From positions 181,446,011 to 181,510,010 of the forward strand of contig CP136064.1 of the NCBI GenBank assembly GCA_032622095.1: 64,000 bases of DNA. The letters are read 5' to 3'. Shown in pieces: positions 37,701-49,700 of the stretch. The stretch's first letter is position 1; each line of letters opens with the position of its first letter. The translations under genes were made by a program, and so were the position numbers. The notes below the pieces were generated by a model, which did not search any database, was not told the DNA's origin, and saw only the letters and a program-made list of their open reading frames with translations. This stretch comes from Siphonodentalium dalli (taxonomy: Eukaryota; Mollusca; Scaphopoda; Gadilida; Siphonodentaliidae).

Positions 37701-40700
37701 ATTCGAAAAAATTGTGGTGACATAAAAAATGATCATGTATGCTGTTTCAGACAAGATATATTCAACGACGAAAACCCACCAGGTAAAAACAAGTTACGAA
37801 CTTATAGAAGAGTGAAAATAAAATAGCAGATAGAACCATATTTGAATCTCGTTAAAAATTTCGCCGTTAGATTAAAGCTTCGGATTAGTAACCACAATTT
37901 AAAAATTGAGAAAGGCAGACAAACACAACCTAAAGTACCCGCTGATGAGAGAATTTGTAAAAAGTGTGGAATGGAGGTAGAAACCGAAGTACACTTCATT
38001 ATGCGAGGCCCCATTTATTTAAATCTAAGAGAGCGTTTATTTGCGGAAATAAGCGACACTATTCAGATCTTTAATAATATGACTGACCAACAGAAATTCT
38101 TAATCATCTTGAGAAATGATGAACCCAAAACATGTAATATCATCTGTAACATGGTCCAATACGTTTTACATATATACGATGTGAATCACCAAACATTGAA
38201 CATTAATATATGTATGTTACTATTCTTATAATCACATTTTATTTATGTAATTGTTTTGAAATCGGCCTCTGCATCTGTCAATAAATCTAATCTAAGCTAA
38301 GCTAATCTAACAAATACAACTTTGAAGACGATGTTTGGGTCCTAAACAAAAAATAACCAACCACTAGTACGACATGGAACAAATAATAGCATCCCGTATT
38401 AGTCAATTTCTGATATGTTAGAAATAAAGAGCGTTTATTTCACTCATGTGAGAACAGCTGGAAAATGTCGGTGACCAGGGGCAAGTATTTTTCAGAGCAC
38501 ACGAAGCTGGTATATCAATATTTCCTGTATTTGTCAACCTATCTTATACCTTCTTCCAAATTATATATATAGGTAGACACAATTTGGAGGCTGGAATGAA
38601 CCATGTCCGTTTAAAGGCACATGATGTGTTAAATCTTGATATTTTGTTCTCTCTTGTTACACCCGGTCTGGTTCTGAGGATAAAAATAAGACGTTAAAGG
38701 TGCATTATCCGAACTAACGCTCCCAAATTACTATTTATTTGGCTGCGGGGGTAAACAATATTCAATTCGAGACGAGGAACCCACCCATCAAAGCTCAGAG
38801 TGATCAGATAACGATTTTTGAATTTTGTTATTTCTCGAGATGTGCAATTATTTGTGGCCCAGATAAAACGTCGTCAAACGAACGGTCTGGGACAAATTTG
38901 CGGATGAAGATGGATAACTCTAAAATCAAGTGGTAATACGGCCAATTTTCGTGATACTCAAGTGATAATACGGCCATATTTCGTTAAACAAAATGTTGAT
39001 AAATAACAAGTTTTGTTGAAATTTGATACCATGGTTGGCAGTGGTTAGCATTATTTTGTTGCAATTAATCGATTCTGATAACTAAAGCGTATTTTAAAGA
39101 AAGGCTATTGTTGGTGTTGTTGTTGTTGTATCTTGATGATGGTCGCATTGAGTACCTTTAAATACGCTAACACGTTTATATTGAATATACTTCATATGAA
39201 AACGAAAGACGTATTCAAGGCACAGTGTTTAAAACAGGTAGACTGGTATTTATTCAGCATATAAAAGAGCGTTCTTTTTCAGTCTATTCCAAATATGGTA
39301 AAAAAGAGAGCATTTGTGATTTGTCTGGCTTCTGTGCAAAACATTGAAAACAGGTGGAGAATTTTAGCAAGTTTTTTAGAGAATATAAAGTCGATAATTA
39401 TCGATCTATATTTATATTGTCCTTTCCAAATTAGGTACCGTATTACGGAGGTTCAATGGCCGGTATCAGTTCAATATTAGTATATGATTTTGATGCTGAA
39501 CTAGATATTTTATTGATATTATCCTCTTATTTGTGGTTAATATTAAGACTGTCATGTAACACTTAAAGATAGTGTATATCTTCCTATAACAAGTTTAGTT
39601 TAGTTTCGGGGGTAAACAATACTAAAAACGAAAAGAAGACACCTGTCCTGAAACGCATCTATCAATTAATATTGCGATGTTTTCCAGTATAATAAATACA
39701 ACCTCTCGGGACAGTTTTATTTTGGTATTTTTAGAACAAACGTCAGGCGATCTCGTGGAAACGTTCGAAGAGAAGCAACAGGGAGAACTCTATCTTGGTA
39801 GCACTCTGTCATGACAATTGTCATTTCGAGTTAGATATTTTGGTCGGCTACATGCCTTTATAGACAAATAATATTCCCAATCTTCAGTTTTGTCCAAGTT
39901 TTATTAACGGAAAAGGGTATTGGTGGTCTTCATATCAGGTTTTATAAAACAAAAACAAATATGTTGCAGTCGTTGTAATTGTGGTCCAGAAGAGATTTAT
40001 AAACCACCTTTAAAAGCGACTTATACTATTTAGGCCTGAAGTTTTACAAATTAAATACTGTATGACGTTAAAATCAGTCAATAGTAATTAATCTATATTA
40101 TGTGTAAATATTACATATTCGTATTATATATGTGACTGATTTGTTTCTAAGTGAATCATGATATGCAGGTTCCAAATATGTGTTGCTTGTGATTCTTTTA
40201 AAGGTACTCAACCCGATAAAACGCCTCTCAATTACTATTTCAATGGCTTCGGGGGTCAAAAATATTTGATTCGAGTCGAGGAAGTCACCCATCAAAGCTC
40301 AGATTTGTTAGATATCGATTTTAGAAATCTATTATTTTTCATTATCGGGAATTGTTTCTGGCCCAGAAGACAGTAAAAAATTCGTTGTTATTACCCACTT
40401 GATCATAGAGTTATCCATCCTTGTCTGTTTGAATATAATTTTGGCGTAAAATCTCGAGCATGTTACCAAATTGACGGCAGTTATTGGTACTCATCTCGAG
40501 AACATAAGAATTTTCAAAAATCAATATCTAATAACTCTGAGCTTTGTTTGATGGGTTCCTCGACTCGAATCAAATATTTTTTACCCCCAAAGCCAAAGAA
40601 ATAGTAATATGGGACCCTCTGATCGGATTGTTGTTGTTGGAATCTGTTGAGATGGGGACCCTCTTTACGGGTTGAGTACCTTTAAACGCTCTTTGCGATT

Positions 40701-43700
40701 TGAAGCCATAATTATATGTTTTAAATCTGGCTCTCCTCTCAGTTCAGCAATTCATAATACAAGTTAGGACACTGACATATTATGTCTGACACTATACTAA
40801 GCGCCAATCATGTTCGTTTGGGGGGGGGTCGATTTTGTGCAGTGATTGTACAATGGAATCATGGAACCACCGTTCATTGCACATGAAAGCAACGGAGGGT
40901 AGAGTCCCGGCCCTCTGGTGGTGATAGTTCTTGAACATTACCGTTGGGGACCGGGTTCCTCGGTGGCTTTCTTGGACGGTTCTTCCAAATAAGGACCGAT
41001 TTGCCCTATATCTCGTGATTCATTTATCATTGTAAATATGTTATAAATATATACAGTCTATTAAAGACTGAATAACAAGTTGAAGTTGAAGAAGTTGAAG
41101 TGACTTCTGGGACTTTTTGTTGGCATGCACTTACCCGATTATTTGTTTCTAATTGAGTTAGTGGGTGTCGCTATCGTAACTATATGTTGTAATAGTGAGA
41201 GCAACATTGGGTGTAAATAGACAGGTTCAGTCATACGCACGTGTAACGTGTGTTGCCATTGTCAACGGTGGTCACATGACTCACGTGATAATTTCGCGTA
41301 CACGTACGCGGTCAAACCGTTTAGAACTTTTGTGTCCAACGTGTGGCATACGAAACGTGTAGTGAAGATGATAACCGAATGAGCTAACAACGCTGAGCAG
41401 GCAGAAATTGGAACAAATGAAGCGTGTCGCTGGTCGAACTATGATCGCTTGTTGTCACATCGACTATTATTATTAAGATGTCTCGCTATAGGCGTTGGTA
41501 GATATCTATAAAAACGTGTACATGTTTATGTTTGGCGCCGTAAAACCATCTGGCCAACTGTTCCCACCATGTGCATCTCCATGGCAGCATCATAGTAACA
41601 CATGTTACAAGTTACACGTACGTGTTGCTGAACCTGTCTAATATTTGCATTTGTTCGTGTATAGTAGTGTGTATTTGGAACGGATATCATAACATCATTC
41701 AATTCCAGAGATGCCATCACGATTATATTTATGGACGCTTTCACGAGCTTGTTTTCCGGCATGGTGATATTTATAACTCTTGGGTTCATGTCCCGAGAGT
41801 CTGGTCTTGGAATCGACGAAGTTGTGAGCCACGGTGAGTCTTCCGTGTAGATGAGTGATCATACAAATCAGATACACGGTGTGGAATCACGTGGTTTCGA
41901 GGTTGGTGATTACCACGCATTCAAAATGTGCAAACGCACAAAAACATAATATATGAGGAACTGACACAAACATAGAATATTGACTGTTACGAGCATATGC
42001 TAGTTTATTTTAAAAACAAGTTGATACCTTACCTGTTCGGAAATACTCAGTAGTTTTCTATAACAATCTAACTAAAGTTGCCAGTCGGAGGTTCGTGGAA
42101 TACACGTTTGGTCAGAATGTTAGAGCAAACAACTGTCAGCTCGGACACAAATGAGGTATCATCTTGTTTGAAAAATAGTACAGCATATGTTCGTAGCTGC
42201 TAAATACTATGTAGTATATCATTATCCTAGTTTATTACCTTTTCCCTCGTTTCGGATCGCGATCGCCTCGGCCATTTTGAATGCGCGATACTCATCAACT
42301 CGAAACCACGTGCATGATTCCCCACCGTGAGATATGTATAACATTATATTGTATGCGTTAGAAATTTCAATATATACAACATTATTATGCAGTATCACTC
42401 GGGCGTCCAGGATGATGAGCCGTGTCCATTTCGTTATGTGCGTTAACGGACTCACAGCAGATTGTTCATTTATCCAGGACCGGGTACCTACGTCATAAAT
42501 TGCTTGAAAATGGCGGCATGATGTCTCACATCGAAGATAGTTTCATCATTGTCTTCATCTATATATAAATAAATCAGCCAAAAATAGAGAGCGAATGAAC
42601 TATGTATATATTTTGCTAGCTCACTATTAATCCCGGACCATATAAATATGGCTGTTGAGAAGAATAAGTGTTTAAAGGTACTCAATCCGATAAAACTCCT
42701 CTCAATTACTATTTCAATGGCTTTGGGGGTCAAATATATTTGATTCGAGTCGAGGAAGTCACCCATCAAAGCTCAGATTTGTTAGATATCGATTTTAGAA
42801 ATCTATTATTTTTCATTATCGGGAATTCTTTCTGGCCCAGAAGACAGTCAAAATTTCGTTATTATTACCACTTGATTATAGAGTTATCCATCCTTGTCTG
42901 TTTGAATAGAGTTTTGGCGTAAAATCTTGAGCAGGTTACCAAATTAACGGCAGTTATTAGTACTCATCTCGAGCAATTAACAAATTTCAAAAATCAATAT
43001 CTAATAACTCTGAGCTTTGTTTGATGGGTTCCTCGACTCGAATCAAATATTTTTTACCCCCAAAGCCAAATAAATAGTAATATAGGTCCTCTGATCGGAT
43101 TGTTGTTGTTGGAATCTGTTGAGATGGGGACCCTCTTTACGGATTGAGTACCTTTAAGTGAATTCAGTCACCATTTTTCGAGGTACGAACTTTGAACGCC
43201 AAAAACTGAGTAAAAACAAATCTGTTCGATATCTGGTTTTTTGCAGTTTCCATGATGAGCTGCTGGGAGAGCTCGACAGTCAAATAACTAGCTGATATCT
43301 TTGGAAAATATATAGAGAGAAAAAACGAATATAAAGTGTCTATTTCGTTGTGTGCTTTAACGCAGAAGAGAGTTCACTTATCCAGGGCCGAGAATCTACG
43401 TCATATATTTCTCGAAAATGGCGGCAAGATGTCTCACATCGAAGTTAATTTCATCATTTTCAAAAGCGAATATTATTAGGTGTGTTTTGGAGCGCAAACC
43501 GACAAATGGCTTTAAAATAATTATAAATCACTTGAAATTCACATCATTCGTAACACACATGCATTGCGAGGACAAGAAAAAGCCATCCAACATAACACAA
43601 TAAGAATCAGTCTGTATAAACATACGCTAGAGTCATATTAACGTGGGTCTGAAGTTTACTGAACTCAGATAGGAAGAAGTACACAAGCTGGCAACGAAAA

Positions 43701-46700
43701 CTTAAATAGTTATTTGAATTTTGGGTTCCATAAAACCTGCCTTTTGGAAAGCCCACAGCCACCATGCAGGGTCTCTAAAAATTGGCTCATAGGTTCCACA
43801 TCATTATCTTATGGTATATAGAATACTTAGAACTGGTAATTTGATAGTTTCATGAGGGATGGGTTGTCTTTAAGGTTACGTTCATTCACTGCTAAGTTTG
43901 CACAGCGTTGTTTTGCAGGTATATTCTCATAGAAAACCCTGTGGTGCCAGAATATGAACGGCAACATGCATATAAAATACATATTTACCAAAGCTATATA
44001 TCGACATAAGAAATAAAAATGTTCGGAAATTTCACATATAACGCTGCTATTAAAGATACGGGCGCGTTGGCGGTGGGTATGCTGTTAAAATATTCACCTC
44101 CGTCAAAAGCCGCCATAAACATAAATAATAGTCAAGTATAGACAGACTTTTCTTATAACAATCAGAAATATGGCATAAACAGTATGTTATTGTCAAATGT
44201 GTTTCCTTTGTTATGTAAACAAAAGCAAAAAACATTACAGAACCTGGCTTTTGTTTAGATCCGGATATGGTAAACATAAAGAGCGTTATTTGTTACTGTT
44301 TTCCTGATATGGAAATAATAAAGAGGGTTTATATCATGTGTTTGTGATTAGCCAATAGAATTGCGCTGTGTTATGTAAACAGGAGCAAAACTTCAGTAAC
44401 ACGAGCAGGCTCTTGTTTACGTACAACATCGTACGTCTTGACGACAATATACTATTTACGCGCTGATTATATTTGGCATATGAGCAAAACTATATATATT
44501 TTAATATTCCTTCTGTTGATGGCGATTTGAACAAATATGAATATTTCTGCAACGAACGCCGCCCGTGCATTTAACACGTTGCTTTTAAGTGCCTGTATGG
44601 TTGATTCTTGCGAGACAATTGCATACTATATACAGACAAATTTCGATAGCATCGATACAGGTGGAACTAGATATAGTTTTTACTTATCGTATAGTTAGCT
44701 GTCAACCTGTGGTACAGATGGATTTTATAAGCATTTTTGCTTTCCCTTTCTGACACATATAGTAGCTTTCTATGCCGAAATACCTGCAAAAGAATGCCCG
44801 GCAAATTTGCGAGCGTATGGTAACCTTAATCGATTCTCCAGTTCAAACAGTCTTCTGTTCCTTTAAACTAGATTAATTCAGCATGGCGCAATAAAGAAAG
44901 TTCCTTGTTAGTTTACTCCGGATATGATAAACTAAGGAGCGTTTGTCTCATTTCTGTGCGAAAAATATTATCTGTCTTTGCAATATTTTTATAGTGAATA
45001 AGCCTCTAGATTGATTTGCTAATCGTACGCAATATCAATTGACCCATCGCATCCTCCCTTCCAAATACAGGTTGATCTAAATTGGAGATTCAAATGAGCT
45101 ATGCCCCTTTAATATATCCCATCATCTTTGGCAACATACAGATTCAAAACGTAAACACAGCAGTTCCTCGTTGTTGTCCATCGGTGTCGTGTTGTAGTAT
45201 ATCTTGAAAAAATGGGGTTTTGCATGTTGCGACTAAAATACCTCCCATTGTTGAATTACATTTTACCAAATTAAATGAATAGTAGTGTTGACGTACTTTG
45301 TTGCTAGACTGGTCGTCGGCATATATTAAATGTCTCTGGTATTATAAGACAGAACCAGTCACTTAGCTTGTTGTTAAAGCGATATGTTGGGATATTTTCC
45401 TTTCCTTTTGTCATTGATGTCTTCAGAAGTATTGCTTCTGATTTAGAAACATGTATCCATAGGTCCTGGTTTGGCTTTCATGGTCTATCCCGAGGCGCTG
45501 TCCTCCCTACCTCTGCCACAGCTATGGAGCTTTATATTCTTCCTCACACTCTTCACGGTTGGCATGGATACACAGGTATAATATTTACGATGTCCAATAG
45601 TTTGCATGGTATTGGTCGATTAGAAATGTCAATCCATAGATTTCCTTGCGAACCAGGGGGGGGGGGGGGGGGTGGTCAAAGCCACCAACAAGCAATTTTT
45701 TCCGCAACTAAAACAAAAATTTCCTGCTTCTTTTTTTTAGTGTTTTGGCAATGAGTTGGGCTTCAAACCCATTTGAATGAGAGAAATAATGTAATTCTAA
45801 CTGGTAAACTGACTGCAGGCAGTTATCGTGTTGTATTTTGTTGCAAATTTTGAAATCCAAGATGGCCGCTGGCAGCCATGTATTTTTGGCCGAATGACCT
45901 CAAAATGACTCATTCCTATTTACATGTCCATTTTAACATCCATGATAAATAGTATGCACAGAAATTCACATACAGCTGAATTTCCCCTCGCAAATCTCTG
46001 TTTTAGTGTTAAAGGGGGGGGTGGGTGTCAAAAAATGGTCGGAAAAAACTGCCGAAAACGGAAAAAAAATTTGGCGGTGGGGGTAGGTGGGTACAAAAAA
46101 TGATCGAAAGGGAAAAATGCCATATGTGCCTGAATTTTTTTTCCGACCCCCCCCCCCCCCCCCTGTGCGAACACAGACTAAAAATTGAACTTTGACCTCC
46201 GACTCACATATTACGTGGTGTCATGTTGAGAATGATTGCGATTATAGTGGGACATGGATGCAAGCTCCATGCAGGGTTTACCTCCGTTGGTGCCTCGGTA
46301 AGACCGCTGCTATCGGCGACATTTTACCCACATTTGGTGGACTTCCGCGATATTAAAATATATACTAAGCGAGCAGAGCAACATGCAGCCCTTGTCAAGC
46401 ATACAAAACATCGAACAAAATTTGTGTAAATTTTGAACCTTAAGTTTGAAAAGTCTCACTAAAACCAAAGAACTGTGTGTGATTTGGTTCTCCGATTATT
46501 TTATAAAGACAAAAGTTTGAACGCACATGGACTATCAATGTCCCGACAACACGCATGGCAAGTCAGACCCAAGAGTTCTAATTTGCTCCAATTTTGACGA
46601 GTTGCTTGCGAAAATCGGCAACAAAACTGCCGGTCTGATCCTCCGTTCTGTCATTAAGTTTTAATGCGGGAATTGTTCTCAAAGCACATAGGAAATTTGA

Positions 46701-49700
46701 CATTGGGGCGATCGGTTTTCGCCATTGTGTTTCGAAAACCCCGCGGTAAATATAGAAACATGCAGCAGACTAGTACCCAGCAGGTGATAGAGTCAGAAAG
46801 GAAATATGACTGGGGCGCTCTGGTAGAGATTCAGGGGTGGCGCCAGTGGGGGGCACGGGGGGGGGGGGGGCTACAGCCCTCTTGTCGGGGAGCTCAATAG
46901 CCCCCTCGTCGGGGAGGACTTGTCTGGGATTTTATATATGTAAGTCGGTTGTGTGTATAAGATGAAGTAATCATGTACAGACTGTCAGTGTGGGAATGTG
47001 TCAGAGAGAGAACATACCGCGGAATATATCCCACACAAAATATTCATGGCACATGTTCCCATTAAATCCGGGGGTATTCCCCTGTATTGTTACACCATCA
47101 GCGTTTTAGTGGTAATGAAAATCTATTGAAACATGTGTGCTTTATCATTGCTGGCTACTCTGGCATTCGTCACAATGGCCACATTGGTCTATAGAACCAT
47201 CGAGTACCTATACAGTATGGCCACATGTTAGCTATATCCCCGACAGTGAAACACCATGCTGACACTTGCAACTAATGCAATTAGAAATTAGAACTGACAC
47301 AGAAGACAAGTGGCCTCCCTAGAATATAGGAATTTTCACAACAATTCATGGGTTTTAATCTTCGAGTTATCTCATCTGCTAATTATGGCTGATGTATTGC
47401 TGAACTTTAGATCTAATAGAATTCTCCAGGCTCCAGCTAAGAGACTATAATTACTTCAATATGGTTTTGTTCATTGGTTCGCCACACACACTATGTGCGC
47501 TCATTTCACATACCAACAGGCAATATGGTGTAATTTAGTGTAGCCCCCCTGTCGGGGATTTTCTGGTGCCACCCCTGTAGAGATTGACATGGATGGTGTA
47601 TTCCAAAGACATGTTATTATGTGTTCGAGAATAATGATTCGAAATGTACACCAAGAACAAACAAAGAGGGAAGAACAGAAAAAGAACGTTGTTCGTAGGT
47701 TAGGATTTTCACTCTCAGACGTCACGGTGTAGTGTTCGAATCGCCAAGAACATGTTCTCTGTGGTTGGTCTTAGTAACCTGCCGTTCACGAACAATAAAA
47801 ACGGGGATTCGAATACAACCGAGTGTTTTAGGACATACTTAGCGATAATATCGAAATCGTTCATGCAGAGACACTTTACGACGAGAGCCTGTCACCCAGC
47901 ACACATATATTGACATATTACCACGACAACGTGCTTCTAAGTTATATAGCCTATATAACCTTATTATATTATTCATTTCATCTTTCCAGATTGTGAGTAC
48001 AATGATCATTACGACGGCTGTTATGGATAACTTCCCGAAACTGAGAAATAGGCATTTACTCGTCAACTCATTCATTTTCTTGCCTCTTTGTCTCCTGGGA
48101 CTGCTTTGTGTCACACAGGTAGCGTATAACATATAAGAGATAATACTATAGTCCGTGGGCCAAAAAGAAAAAGAAAAAAAAAGAAAGATAACTTTTGCCC
48201 CAATTTGACCGAACAGAGGTTTCTACATATCAAATTGAAGTTTATTATGTATCTCCCGCAGCAGAAAATACATGTTGCCAGGATGGCAAAGTGTCTAAAC
48301 ATGGCGAAAATTACGGGAGATAACAACTCCTGCACCTGTTAAAATATAGGATTTTACCCAAGTATGATCTACCCCCACGGTGGCTGTCAATAAAGGACCA
48401 CCGGTCTAAAATTGATATATGTCGTTCCAAATTATTATGATAATCTGCGAAACGATATATAATTTCCTGACATAATTATGGCTACACGTTTTCGAAAAAT
48501 CTCATTCAAATTGTAGAATTGGTGCAAAAAAAGCGAATTTTTTTTTTTTAACATTTCACACCTTGCCTATGAAGAAAACTATTCAGCTTGTATGAGGTCG
48601 CAATTATACTGAAAACATCACCACTGACTCCACTTTACGACGCTGTAAGAGTCCAGAATCTAAAGCTATCATAAGTTTGAAATATTGAGCAAAAACTTAA
48701 CACTACCCCCCAAAATTAATGAAAACTACGATTTCTGGCGACGCTGTGTATGCAAATTTGTAAATAATAGGCTAGGCGGTATTAACATTAAGTCACTGGA
48801 TGTAAAATCGATATGTAGGTCCGGCATATATACTGTAAAATCAAACAACCAAATTAGTGACGTTGTCGCCAAACTTATACAACGTTATAAGTTATTAGCC
48901 GTTTGAACAGGAATTTGTAACACGGAACCTGCCCAACTATTAGTTCCGACATCCACTATTAATTACCCTTTCAGGGTGGTGTGTATGTGCTGCAGCTCAT
49001 CGACTGGTATGCGTTGACGACGCTGCTCCTCATCGCTGTACTACAGACCGTTGGGATTGCATGGTTTTATGGTAAGGCTCTCACCTAATCACCCCATCAA
49101 CTTGCATGGCAGAACTTACCTCTAGATGATGTATATATACGTTTATTCTCTCAACAAAAATATTGAGAATAACGCACAGAAAGTATTATAAAAAATGATA
49201 CAATATATATAAACAAGGTCTGCCTGGTGCAATAATATCACAGATATAGTCAATGTCTTTATTATAACAACACTGAAGATTATTCAATAGGGTTTAACTT
49301 ACATGAAGGTATACACATGTATCAGTCGGTCCGAGTCAGATGGAAGAGCATGAGGCACGTAGTATATAGACAAGCCACATCGTCCAAATTCAGCATGTCA
49401 TATACAATGTCAATAGTTGGATAAATATAAGGTACTCAGCGGTAGTTTTAACCTTGAAAGTGCCCACATATAGAGGAGAACGCCGTTTTGACCCACTGCC
49501 ATAATGATATTCACAAACATCAACACAATCATGTAGATTCCCATGTTAAATGGCGTATATATCATCGAACAAATGGAATAGGGTGTTAATGCATGTCCGT
49601 ATTCTTACTTCTCAGCCTCCATATAATGTGAGCAGGGGTGCCAAATATTGGGAAATGTGGTCACTTAATAAAATCCCATTATCCATTACACTTTCAAGGT

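Noticed and set aside
37802-38231. 129-codon frame with CKKCG motif as a host zinc protein
   Set aside because: Flanking frames and the short-repeat 3' tail show it is the C-terminal part of a truncated LINE.
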